A stretch of 64,000 bases of DNA. It comes from Spectribacter acetivorans (GTDB lineage: Bacteria > Pseudomonadota > Gammaproteobacteria > Nevskiales > Salinisphaeraceae). The stretch lies in contig NZ_JAVRHY010000009.1 in assembly GCF_031846305.1 (NCBI RefSeq), forward strand, positions 1 through 64,000, in the 5' to 3' direction. The position numbers and the translations under genes are program-made. Each line of letters opens with the position of its first letter. The stretch's first letter is position 1. The notes below the pieces were generated by a model. That model saw nothing but the letters and a program-made list of their open reading frames with translations, ran no database searches and was not told the origin of the DNA. This document shows, piece by piece, positions 7,527 through 15,471 of the stretch.

Positions 7527-8887
7527 TCGCCGGGTTGATGTTCTTGGTGGTCTGCCTGGTGCTGCTGGCCGGGTATCCGGTGGCCTTCACCCTCGCCGGC
7601 ATCGCCCTGCTGTTCGGGCTGGGCGGGGCGGCGGCCGGTGCGTTCCCGGCCGGGGAACTGCTGGCGCTGCCGAGCCGCGTGTTCGGCATCATGACCAACG
7701 AAACCCTCATTGCCGTGCCGCTGTTCGTGTTCATGGGGGTGATGCTGGAGCGCTCGCAGATCGCCCGGGAACTGCTCGAGGCCACCGCCGCCCTGTTCGG
7801 CCGCCGCCGCGGCGGGCTCGGCATCACCGTGGTGCTGGTCGGGGCGCTGCTGGCGGCGTCAACAGGCATCGTCGGGGCGACCGTCGTCACCATGGGACTG
7901 CTCGCCCTGCCCACCATGCTGCGCCGTGGCTATGATCCCGGCCTGTCCGCCGGCACCATCTGCGCGGCTGGCACCCTGGGTCAGGTGATCCCGCCCTCGA
8001 TCATGCTGGTGCTGCTGGGTGATGTCATCGCCTCGGCCTATCAGCAAGCCCAGGCCTCTATGGGCGTGTTCAGCATGCAGACGGTGTCCGTGGGCGACCT
8101 GTTCGTGGGCGCGCTGATCCCCGGCCTGCTGACCGTGGCCGCCTATCTACTGTACCTGCTGTTCGTGGCCTGGCGCTGGCCGGCCGCCATGCCGGCGGTA
8201 CCCGACGACGAACGCGGCGCAACCACCGGCCTGGTGCTGGTCAGCCGGCTGCTGCCGCCGCTGGTCCTGATCATGGCGGTACTGGGCTCGATCATGATCG
8301 GTGCGGCCACGCCCACCGAGGCCGCCGCCATCGGGGCGCTGGGCGCCATACTGCTGGCCGCGGCACGCGGGCGGCTCGGACGGCGCGAACTCACGGCCGT
8401 GACCGACCAGACCGCCCGCCTGACCAGCATGGTGTTCATGATCCTGATCGGCGCGTCGCTGTTCTCGCTGGTGTTCTCGGCCTATGGCGGGGACCGCGCG
8501 GTGCACGATCTGCTGGGCAACCTGCCCGGCGGGGCGCTGGGGGCCATGCTGGTGGTGATGGCGGCCATGTTCCTGCTCGGCTTCATTCTCGATTTCATCG
8601 AGATCACCTTCGTGGTGGTGCCGATCGTGGCGCCCGCACTGCTGGCCATGGGTCTCGATCCGATCTGGCTCGGGGTGATGATGGCGATCAATCTGCAGAC
8701 CTCGTTTCTCACCCCGCCCTTCGGCTTTGCGCTGTTCTACTTGCGCGGCGTGGCGCCGGCGTCGCTGGAAACCGGGGCCATCTACCGCGGCGTGGTGCCG
8801 TTCATCCTGATCCAGCTGGGCATGCTGGGGCTGCTGGCGGCCTGGCCCGGTCTGGTGACCTGGCTGCCGGGCCTGGTCTATCGATAG
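7517..8887 (+). CDS. dctM: TRAP transporter large permease DctM
   Basis: This is the large ion-coupled membrane subunit of the TRAP transporter, which uses a Na+ gradient in known members. The 456-residue product begins with GTG at 7517. GGAGGT sits 6 nt before it, and the gene overlaps dctQ by 10 bp. About twelve hydrophobic segments are visible, with family stretches such as ASTGIVGATVVTMGLLALP, AAGTLGQVIPPSIMLVLLGD and NLQTSFLTPPFGFALFYLRG. The reading frame extending back to 7247 merely overlaps dctQ. The probable binding protein is on the opposite strand at 9382-10467. Confidence 0.94.
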   Translation: MALIAGLMFLVVCLVLLAGYPVAFTLAGIALLFGLGGAAAGAFPAGELLALPSRVFGIMTNETLIAVPLFVFMGVMLERSQIARELLEATAALFGRRRGGLGITVVLVGALLAASTGIVGATVVTMGLLALPTMLRRGYDPGLSAGTICAAGTLGQVIPPSIMLVLLGDVIASAYQQAQASMGVFSMQTVSVGDLFVGALIPGLLTVAAYLLYLLFVAWRWPAAMPAVPDDERGATTGLVLVSRLLPPLVLIMAVLGSIMIGAATPTEAAAIGALGAILLAAARGRLGRRELTAVTDQTARLTSMVFMILIGASLFSLVFSAYGGDRAVHDLLGNLPGGALGAMLVVMAAMFLLGFILDFIEITFVVVPIVAPALLAMGLDPIWLGVMMAINLQTSFLTPPFGFALFYLRGVAPASLETGAIYRGVVPFILIQLGMLGLLAAWPGLVTWLPGLVYR

Positions 8888-8899
8888 CCGGGGAAGCGG

Positions 8900-9331
8900 A
8901 TGCACCTGGCGTTTCAGCCGTATCGGGCCGGCGACAAGGCCTATCTCTGGGCGATCTATGTCGAGGCAATGAAACCCCACATCTCGACGATGTGGGGCTG
9001 GGACATTGCATGGCAGGAAAACGACTTCGCGAAGAGCCTGGCGGCGTACGAGACTTGGGTGCTGGCGGATGGTGAACGCCGGATCGGCTATCTCCAGGTC
9101 AGGGACAATCGCGACAGCATTTTCATCGCCATGATCATTATCGAGCCGGGTTTCCGCTCGCGCGGCTATGGCCCGGCCATACTCGACAAGCTGCAAGGCG
9201 ACCGGCCCGGCAAGCCGCTAACCCTGCGCTGCTTCCGAGTGAATACGGCCGCCTACCGGTTCTACATCCGGTGCGGGTTCCGCGTGGTCAGGACGGACGA
9301 ATACTTCATCGTCATGCACCGACCCGCCTGA
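8900..9331 (+). CDS. GNAT-family N-acetyltransferase
   Basis: This 143-residue protein has the GNAT acetyl-CoA fold. The pyrophosphate-binding loop is RSRGYGPAIL (about residues 94-103), preceded by the strand IFIAMIIIEP and followed by RVNTAAYRFYIRCGFR, the usual C-terminal motif. The acyl acceptor cannot be told from sequence. It lies 12 bp after dctM in the same direction, so it may be co-transcribed, and it converges on the TRAP binding-protein gene. The ATG follows a purine-rich GGGGAAGCGG. Confidence 0.85.
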   Translation: MHLAFQPYRAGDKAYLWAIYVEAMKPHISTMWGWDIAWQENDFAKSLAAYETWVLADGERRIGYLQVRDNRDSIFIAMIIIEPGFRSRGYGPAILDKLQGDRPGKPLTLRCFRVNTAAYRFYIRCGFRVVRTDEYFIVMHRPA

Positions 9332-9381
9332 CGATGGCGAGCCGCCACGCCACGGCCAGCTTCACTCGTCGGCGATAGCCC

Positions 9382-10467
9382 CTACGGTCGCAGTTCCAGG
9401 ATGGCGGCCTCGCCCAGCGCGGTCCAGTCCCGCGCGCGGGCGGCAAAATCCCGGTAGGCGTCGTGCACGCGACCGGCGAAGGCATCCCCGGCCACCAGGT
9501 CTTCCAGCACGCCGGGGGTTGCCTCGCGCAAGGCCGACAAGATGTCATCGGGAAACCGGTGCAGGGTCACGCCATGCTCGTCGACCAGCGAGCGCAACGC
9601 CCGCTGATTGTTCGCCCGCATTTCCGCCTGCATGCGGCGGCCGGCGGCCATGCAGGCAGCACTGACCACGGCCTGCAGCCGTTCCGGCAGGGCGGCCCAG
9701 GCCGGCTTGTTGACGATAGCTTCGAGATTGCCGCAGGGCTCGTGCCAGCCGGGGTAATAGTAGTGGCGGGCGATCTTGTGAAAACCGAAGGCCAGATCAT
9801 TGTAGGGACCGACCCATTCCGCGGCGTCAATCACCCCCTGCTGCAGCGAGGTGAACAGCTCGCTGCCGGGGATGTTCACGGTGGTCACGTCAAGCGCTTG
9901 CAGCACCTCGCCGCCCAGCCCCGGCATACGCACCTTCAGTTGCCGCAGCGCCTCCAGATCGGCCACCGGCTCGCGGAACCAGCCGCCCATCTGCGTGCCG
10001 GTATCGCCGGCCTCGAACGGCACCAGGTCGAACTCGGCGTACAGCTCCCGCCACAGCTCCATCCCGCCCCCGACATGCAGCCAGGCCTGCATTTCCGAGG
10101 CGGTCATGCCGAAGGGCACCGCGGTGAAGAACGGCGTGGCCGGGGACTTGCCCTTCCAGTAGTAGGCTGCCCCATGGCCCATCTGTGCGGCACCGCGCGA
10201 CACCGCATCGAATACCTCCAGCGCCGGCACCCGCTCGCCGGCGCCATACACCCGCACCGTGAGTTCTCCGTCGGACATCCGGGTGATCAGGTCCGCCAGA
10301 TGCTGGGCAGCGGTGCCCAGGCCGGGAAAATTCTTCGGCCAGGTGGTCACCATGTTCCAGGTGATGGATTCGCGGGCCGGCGCGGAACCGGTATCGTTCG
10401 CGCGCCCGCAGGCGCTGACAAGCCCGCCGGCGCCCAGCGCCAGCATCAGATCACGGCGTTTCATCAT
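9382..10467 (-). CDS. TRAP transporter substrate-binding lipoprotein (2-oxoacid type)
   Basis: This is the periplasmic binding component of a TRAP transporter, DctP/TakP family, 361 residues. The N-terminus MMKRRDLMLALGAGGLVSAC combines a twin-arginine motif with a lipobox ending at Cys20, suggesting a Tat-exported lipoprotein. Family features include WNMVTTWPKNFPGLG near residue 35, YYWKGKSPATPFFTAVPFGM near residue 102 and EWVGPYNDLAFG near residue 217. These resemble TakP-like binders of 2-keto acids or lactate (inference). GGAGGGG directly precedes an ATGATG, so either methionine may be used. It converges on the dctQM-GNAT unit. Confidence 0.9.
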   Translation of the reverse strand: MMKRRDLMLALGAGGLVSACGRANDTGSAPARESITWNMVTTWPKNFPGLGTAAQHLADLITRMSDGELTVRVYGAGERVPALEVFDAVSRGAAQMGHGAAYYWKGKSPATPFFTAVPFGMTASEMQAWLHVGGGMELWRELYAEFDLVPFEAGDTGTQMGGWFREPVADLEALRQLKVRMPGLGGEVLQALDVTTVNIPGSELFTSLQQGVIDAAEWVGPYNDLAFGFHKIARHYYYPGWHEPCGNLEAIVNKPAWAALPERLQAVVSAACMAAGRRMQAEMRANNQRALRSLVDEHGVTLHRFPDDILSALREATPGVLEDLVAGDAFAGRVHDAYRDFAARARDWTALGEAAILELRP

Positions 10468-10802
10468 CCCCTCCGGTGTCGATCGATAACGCGTCGGAGT
10501 GTACCCAACCGCTCGGCGGTGACGGACACGAAAAGGCCCGACACCGCAGGGGGGCGCGGCGCCGGGCCAAGGGGTAGCCGTGCTAGGCTAACGGAGGCGA
10601 GACAGCAGGCGAGTCCCGTAGCCTGTCATCCGGTCCTGATCCATCCGTGGATGCCTCCCGCGCCGACCTCATTCCGTCCGTGGAGTCCAGTGGCATCGGC
10701 GCCAAGTAAGCGTGGCAGGGCCGATGCAATCCGCCTATCGGACGATTCAGCGATGATCTGTGAGCATTCTCCGACACCCAACACCACCAGCGACCGGCGG
10801 CC
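10468..10802 (+). other. 335-bp intergenic region with a structured leader before dtd
   Basis: No protein gene is credible here. The left 30 bases hold the ribosome site and promoter side of the TRAP binding-protein gene. An extended -10, TGC-TAGGCT, lies at 10581-10589 and would give a leader of about 205 nt for dtd. Within it, GCATCGGC (10693-10700) pairs perfectly with GCCGATGC (10720-10727) around an inner GCCA/TGGC pairing. A second small hairpin is CATCC-gt-GGATG near 10643-10654. No recognised riboswitch motif is seen. Confidence 0.4.
10581..10589 (+). promoter_or_regulatory. Extended -10 candidate for dtd/his genes
   Basis: TG-C-TAGGCT has the extended -10 arrangement (TG one base before the hexamer), but no good -35 is visible. 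It resembles the TAGGCT -10 candidate at 42100-42105. Confidence 0.35.
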
Positions 10803-11240
10803 ATGATCGGTCTGCTGCAGCGGGTAACCTGGGCCGGCGTCGATATCGACGGGGAAACCGTGGCCCGCGTCGATGCCGGGCTGCTGGTGCTGGTGGGGGT
10901 CAGACCCGACGACAACCCGGCCACCGCCCGGCGCCTGGCCGAGCGCCTGCTGACCTACCGGGTGTTCCCTGACGCCGACGGCCGCATGAGCCTGGCGCTG
11001 GCCGATACCGGCGGCGGACTGCTGCTGGTGCCCCAGTTCACCCTCGCGGCGCGCACCGACAAGGGCACCCGTGCCAGCTTCACCAGTGCGGCGCCGCCGG
11101 ATCAGGCCCGGTCGCTGTTCGAGACGCTGGTAACCGCCGCCCGGGAACGCCATGCCGACGTCCAGACAGGCCGTTTCGGTGCCGACATGGCGGTATCCCT
11201 GACCAACGACGGGCCGGTGACCTTCTGGCTGGAAACCTGA
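10803..11240 (+). CDS. dtd: D-aminoacyl-tRNA deacylase
   Basis: Dtd removes D-amino acids (and glycine from tRNA-Ala) mischarged on tRNAs in the cytoplasm. The 145-residue protein starts MIGLLQRVTWAGVDIDG. It carries the two family motifs at the active site: PQFTLAARTDKG near residue 79 (usually SQFTL) and NDGPVTFWLET at the C-terminus. Length is normal. There is no strong ribosome site. It precedes hisB by 88 bp on the same strand and is part of the segment that seems inverted relative to hisIE-tatABC. Confidence 0.94.
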   Translation: MIGLLQRVTWAGVDIDGETVARVDAGLLVLVGVRPDDNPATARRLAERLLTYRVFPDADGRMSLALADTGGGLLLVPQFTLAARTDKGTRASFTSAAPPDQARSLFETLVTAARERHADVQTGRFGADMAVSLTNDGPVTFWLET

Positions 11241-11328
11241 AGACACTCGCTGCCGAGAGTTTCACCCCGCCGCGCCACGGCGTATCATGGCCGAAACCGC
11301 GGTGTGCCCCGCCCCCAAGACAGTAGCC

Positions 11329-11922
11329 ATGACCACGCGAACCGCCGACATTCGCCGGGAAACCCGGGAAACGCGCATCCGCCTGACCCTGGACCTGGAC
11401 GGCACCGGCAAGGCCCGGCTGGATACGGGGATTCCCTTTCTCGACCACATGCTGGAGCAGATCGCCCGCCACGGGCTGGTGGATCTGACCATCGAGGCCA
11501 GCGGCGATCTGGAAGTCGATGACCACCACACGGTCGAGGACGTCGGCATCTGCCTGGGTCAGGCGCTGTCGCAAGCGCTGGGCGACAAGGCCGGCATTGT
11601 CCGCTACGGGCACGCCTACGTCCCGCTCGACGAGGCTCTGTCCCGCGTGGTGATCGACCTGTCCGGCCGGCCCGGCCTGCAGTATGCGGTGGATTACCCC
11701 CGCGACCGCATCGGTCGTTTCGACGTCGACCTGGTGCGCGAATTCTTCCAGGGGCTGGTCAACCACGCGCGCATGACGCTGCACATCGACGGCCTGCGCG
11801 GCTTCAACGCCCATCACGTGGCCGAAACCGTGTTCAAGGCCTTCGGCCGGGCGCTGCGGGTGGCGGTCGAGCGCGATGCCCGGGCGGGGGACGCCATGCC
11901 ATCGACCAAGGGCTCTCTCTAG
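11329..11922 (+). CDS. hisB: Imidazoleglycerol-phosphate dehydratase
   Basis: HisB dehydrates imidazole-glycerol phosphate to imidazole-acetol phosphate, step 6 of histidine synthesis, with two Mn ions. The 197-residue monofunctional enzyme has the duplicated metal-binding motifs HHTVEDVGICLGQAL (near residue 65) and HHVAETVFKAFGRALR (near residue 164). The histidinol-phosphatase domain of E. coli HisB is absent. I start at MTTRTADI, which gives the usual length; an in-frame ATG lies 14 codons upstream. It heads hisB-hisH-hisA-hisF. Confidence 0.96.
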   Translation: MTTRTADIRRETRETRIRLTLDLDGTGKARLDTGIPFLDHMLEQIARHGLVDLTIEASGDLEVDDHHTVEDVGICLGQALSQALGDKAGIVRYGHAYVPLDEALSRVVIDLSGRPGLQYAVDYPRDRIGRFDVDLVREFFQGLVNHARMTLHIDGLRGFNAHHVAETVFKAFGRALRVAVERDARAGDAMPSTKGSL

Positions 11923-11957
11923 AGCCACCACGTTCACGCGATCAGGGGCGACTGACG

Positions 11958-12602
11958 ATGGCCACGGTGGGCATCATTGATTACGGCATGGGCAATCTGC
12001 ATTCGATTGCCAAGGCGCTGCAGTATGTGGCCGGCGACGAACAGATCGAGGTTCACTACGACCCGGACGTGCTGGCCAAGGCCGACCGCCTGGTGCTGCC
12101 GGGTGTGGGCGCGATCGGCCACTGCATGGCGGAACTGCACCGGCTGGAACTCGACGCCATGGTACGCGAGCAGCTCGGTACCAAGCCGCTGCTGGGCGTG
12201 TGCCTGGGCATCGAAGTGCTGATGACCTACTCCGCGGAAAGCGGCGGCGTCCAGGGCCTGGGCGCCTTCCCCGGCGAGGCGGTGCGTTTTCCCGACCCGG
12301 ACCACCAACCGGACGGCGTACGGCGCAAGATTCCGCACATGGGCTGGAATCAGGTACGTCAGGAACGCAGCCATCCTCTATGGAAGGATATCGCCCCCAA
12401 CAGCTGGTTCTACTTCGTGCACAGCTACTACGTGGCGCCCGAGGACGAGCGCCACGTGGCCGGCACCACGGAGTACGGCCACCGCTTCGCTTCGGTGATA
12501 CTGCGCGACCAGGTATTCGCGGTGCAGTTCCACCCGGAGAAGAGTCAGTCCGCCGGTCTGCAACTGCTGGCCAATTTCCTGGAATGGGACGGCGCTGCCT
12601 GA
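11958..12602 (+). CDS. hisH: Imidazole glycerol phosphate synthase glutaminase subunit
   Basis: HisH is the class I glutamine amidotransferase that supplies ammonia to HisF. The 214-residue protein has the oxyanion segment DYGMGNLHS (residues 8-16), the nucleophile Cys82 in GVCLGIE, and the His/Glu pair in AVQFHPEKSQ near the C-terminus. All catalytic residues are present. It follows hisB by 35 bp and precedes hisA by 45 bp. Its partner HisF is encoded in the same operon. Confidence 0.97.
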   Translation: MATVGIIDYGMGNLHSIAKALQYVAGDEQIEVHYDPDVLAKADRLVLPGVGAIGHCMAELHRLELDAMVREQLGTKPLLGVCLGIEVLMTYSAESGGVQGLGAFPGEAVRFPDPDHQPDGVRRKIPHMGWNQVRQERSHPLWKDIAPNSWFYFVHSYYVAPEDERHVAGTTEYGHRFASVILRDQVFAVQFHPEKSQSAGLQLLANFLEWDGAA

Positions 12603-12647
12603 TCACGGTCGGGCGCTGAACGACACAACAACGATTCGGAGGAGATC

Positions 12648-13391
12648 GTGCTGCTTATTCCCGCCATCGACATCAAGGACGGCAAGTGCGTGCGCCTGCG
12701 CCAGGGACGCATGGACGATGTCACGGTGTTCGACGAAGACCCCGCCGCCGTGGCAGAACGCTGGCTGGCCGCCGGCGCCGACCGCATCCACGTGGTGGAC
12801 CTGGACGGCGCCACCGCCGGCAGGCCCGTCAACAAGGCCGCGGTCGAACGAATCATCCAGGCCTGCGGGGAGGTGCCGGTGCAGGTCGGCGGCGGCATTC
12901 GCAACGAGGAAGCCATCGACACCTACCTCGAACTGGGCGTGGAGTACGTGATCCTGGGCACGCGGGCGATCAAGGAACCGCACTTCGTGTCCGACGTGGG
13001 GGTGGAATTCGCCGGCCACGTAATCGTCGGCCTAGATGCCCGCGACGGCAAAGTGGCCACCGATGGCTGGTCCAAGCTGTCGAACCATGACGTGCTCGAC
13101 CTGGCCCAGCAGTTCGAACGCGACGGCGTGGTGGCCATCATCCATACCGACATCGCCCGCGACGGGATGATGGAAGGCCTGAACATCGCGGCCACCCGGG
13201 AGCTGGCAAGCGCCATCACCATTCCGGTGCTGGCCTCCGGCGGCGTCACCTCGCTAGCCGACATCGAGGCCCTGTGCGATGCCGAAGAGGACGGCGTGGC
13301 CGGCGCCGTGATCGGCCGCGCACTCTACGAGGGCGGGCTGGATCTGGCCGCCGCGCGGAAGCTGGTCGAGGAACGCCAACAGGCATCATGA
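12648..13391 (+). CDS. hisA: ProFAR isomerase HisA
   Basis: HisA isomerises ProFAR to PRFAR, step 4 of histidine synthesis, in a TIM barrel. The 247-residue protein uses Asp8 (IPAIDIKDGKCVRL) as base. The second catalytic Asp is in HTDIARDGMM, and the phosphate-binding loops are VGGGIRN and ASGGV. The start is GTG, supported by a strong CGGAGGAG site 5-6 nt upstream. It overlaps hisF by 4 bp (ATGA). Confidence 0.97.
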   Translation: MLLIPAIDIKDGKCVRLRQGRMDDVTVFDEDPAAVAERWLAAGADRIHVVDLDGATAGRPVNKAAVERIIQACGEVPVQVGGGIRNEEAIDTYLELGVEYVILGTRAIKEPHFVSDVGVEFAGHVIVGLDARDGKVATDGWSKLSNHDVLDLAQQFERDGVVAIIHTDIARDGMMEGLNIAATRELASAITIPVLASGGVTSLADIEALCDAEEDGVAGAVIGRALYEGGLDLAAARKLVEERQQAS

Positions 13392-14173
13392 GTCTTTCCA
13401 AGCGCATAATTCCCTGCCTGGACATCGACAAGGGCCGCGTGGTCAAGGGCGTCAAGTTTCTCGAGATCCGCGACGCCGGGGATCCGGTAGAAATCGCCCG
13501 CCGCTACGACCAGCAGGGTGCCGACGAGCTGGTGTTTCTGGACATCACCGCCTCCCACGAGGCTCGCGATACCCTGATCGACGTGGTGGAACGCGTGGCC
13601 GGGGCGGTATTCATTCCCCTGACCGTGGGCGGCGGCGTCAAGACCCTGCCGGACGTGCGTCGCCTGCTGCAGGCCGGCGCCGACAAGGTCTCCATCAACA
13701 CCGCCGCCATCGCCAGGCCCGAGTTCGTCACCGAGGCCGCCGACCGGTTCGGTCAGCAATGCATCGTGGTGGCCATCGACGCCAAGCGCGTCAGCAAGAA
13801 AAAGGAAGAACCCCGCTGGGAGGTATTCACCCACGGCGGCCGCAAATCCACCGGCCTGGACGCGGTGGAGTGGGCGCAGCGCATGGTGGCCAACGGCGCG
13901 GGGGAACTGCTGGTGACCAGCATGGATGCCGACGGCACCAAGACCGGTTTCGACCTCAAGCTGACCCGCGCCATTTCCGAATCCGTGGATGTGCCGGTGA
14001 TCGCGTCGGGCGGGGTCGGCTCGCTGGAACATCTGCATGATGGCCTGGAAGTGGGCCGCGCGGATGCCGTGCTGGCCGCCAGCATCTTCCATTTCGGCGA
14101 ATACACGATCCAGCAGGCCAAGGGCTATCTGGCCGAGCGTGGCGTATGCGTCAGGGACGCGATCTACCGCTGA
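13388..14173 (+). CDS. hisF: Imidazole glycerol phosphate synthase cyclase subunit
   Basis: HisF is the TIM-barrel synthase that converts PRFAR plus ammonia to IGP and AICAR. The 261-residue protein has catalytic Asp12 in CLDIDKGRVVKG and a second Asp in TSMDADGTKTGFD. It also has the phosphate loops VGGGVKTL and ASGGVGSLEHL. The start overlaps hisA by 4 bp. Its 3' end overlaps rsmB, which converges on it, by 10 bp. In related genomes hisI follows hisF; here that link is broken. Confidence 0.97.
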   Translation: MSLSKRIIPCLDIDKGRVVKGVKFLEIRDAGDPVEIARRYDQQGADELVFLDITASHEARDTLIDVVERVAGAVFIPLTVGGGVKTLPDVRRLLQAGADKVSINTAAIARPEFVTEAADRFGQQCIVVAIDAKRVSKKKEEPRWEVFTHGGRKSTGLDAVEWAQRMVANGAGELLVTSMDADGTKTGFDLKLTRAISESVDVPVIASGGVGSLEHLHDGLEVGRADAVLAASIFHFGEYTIQQAKGYLAERGVCVRDAIYR

Positions 14174-15471
14174 CGCTCGATCACGGCGTAGAAAAACCCG
14201 TCCATGCCGGCCTCGCCCGGCGCAATGCGTCGTCCCGCCCCGGCGGGTTCACCCCAGTCTTCGGTCATGGGCACCGGCCGGGCCGCCGGGGTGTCCTTGT
14301 AGAACCCTGCCACCACTTCACCCCCTTCGATGGCCAGCACCGAGCAGGTGGCATAGACCAGCCTTCCGCCGGGCGCCAGCAGCGGCCAGAGCGCATCCAG
14401 CAGCGCCCGCTGACGCACCGCCAGCGCGGCCGAGTCGGTCTCGCGCCGTAGCCACTTGATGTCCGGATGCCGCCGGATCACGCCGGTGCCGGTACAGGGG
14501 GCATCGATCAGGATGCGGTCGAAGGGGCGGCCGTCCCACCAGTCATCGGCCAGAGTTGCATCGGCGACCTGCAACGTCGCGCCCTCCCGCAAACCGAGCC
14601 GGTCCAGGGTTTCGGCAACCCGCTCGAGCCGGTTCGGATCACTGTCCAGGGCCACCAGTTCGCAATCGAACAACTCCCGGCAATGAGCCGCCTTGCCCCC
14701 GGGGGCACTACAGGCATCCAGCACCCGCATGCCCGGCTCGATCGCCAGCAGCCGCGCAGCCAACTGGGCCGCCGCATCCTGAACCGACACATCACCGTCG
14801 CCGAAACCCGGCAGTGACGCCACCCCGACCGGCGTATCCAGCATCAGGGCTTCCGCCGCATATGGATGCGCGTGCGCCACCATGCCCGCGGCATGCAGCC
14901 GGTCCCGATACGCATCGCGCGTCGTCCGCCGGGCATTGACACGCAGTGTCATCGGCGCCGGCTGATTATTGGCCGTCAGCAGCGCCGGCCAGTCGGCCGG
15001 CCAGTCCTGGCGCAGACGTGCGACCAGCCAGTCGGGATGGGACTGCTGCACGCCGGGGTCGTCGGACAGGGCCGCGATCCGATCCCGTGATTCCCGCTGA
15101 AAGCGCCTCAGCACGGCATTGACCAGCCCCCGATGCTGAGGTTTCTTCAGCGGGCCGGTGGCCGCCACCGTGGCATGTACCGCGGCATGGGGCGGGATCC
15201 GCATGGCGATAAGCTGGTGGAAGCCGACCAGAATCAGCGCAAGAACCGGACGCGGGGGCGGCCGGCGAAGCAATCCGTCAGCAATCGTCGCCAGGCGGCG
15301 ATAATCCCGAACCACGCCGTAGGCCAGCGCCGCGGCCAGGCTCTGATCGGCCGCGGCCAGGCCCGCCTGGGCGGCCGGCAACGCCGCGTCCAGGCTCTGC
15401 CCCTGCAGTACCCCGGCCACCGCCCGGGCGGCGGCGGCACGGGTCGCCGCACCGTCATCGGCGTCACTCAA
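14164..15471 (-). CDS. rsmB: 16S rRNA (cytosine-967-C5)-methyltransferase
   Basis: RsmB methylates C967 of 16S rRNA using SAM. The 435-residue protein has an N-terminal NusB-like helical domain (about residues 1-140) and a C-terminal Rossmann methyltransferase domain. That domain carries DACSAPGGKAAHC for SAM, DAPCTGTGVIRRHPDIKW with the first catalytic Cys, and YATCSV with the second. The start overlaps the fmt stop by 8 bp. The family continuation rsmB-trkA is missing: rsmB now converges on hisF. Confidence 0.96.
   Translation of the reverse strand: MSDADDGAATRAAAARAVAGVLQGQSLDAALPAAQAGLAAADQSLAAALAYGVVRDYRRLATIADGLLRRPPPRPVLALILVGFHQLIAMRIPPHAAVHATVAATGPLKKPQHRGLVNAVLRRFQRESRDRIAALSDDPGVQQSHPDWLVARLRQDWPADWPALLTANNQPAPMTLRVNARRTTRDAYRDRLHAAGMVAHAHPYAAEALMLDTPVGVASLPGFGDGDVSVQDAAAQLAARLLAIEPGMRVLDACSAPGGKAAHCRELFDCELVALDSDPNRLERVAETLDRLGLREGATLQVADATLADDWWDGRPFDRILIDAPCTGTGVIRRHPDIKWLRRETDSAALAVRQRALLDALWPLLAPGGRLVYATCSVLAIEGGEVVAGFYKDTPAARPVPMTEDWGEPAGAGRRIAPGEAGMDGFFYAVIERQR
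14183..14193 (+). repeat. Right copy of an 11-bp inverted repeat at a synteny breakpoint
   Basis: ACGGCGTAGAA is the exact reverse complement of 2759-2769. It lies in the rsmB codons for FYAV near the C-terminus, a few bases from the hisF/rsmB junction inferred to be an inversion end. Confidence 0.3.

Noticed and set aside
8147..9196. A 349-codon frame antisense to dctM
   Set aside because: Extreme His/Gln/Arg content and complete overlap with a well-supported membrane transporter gene show it is a shadow.
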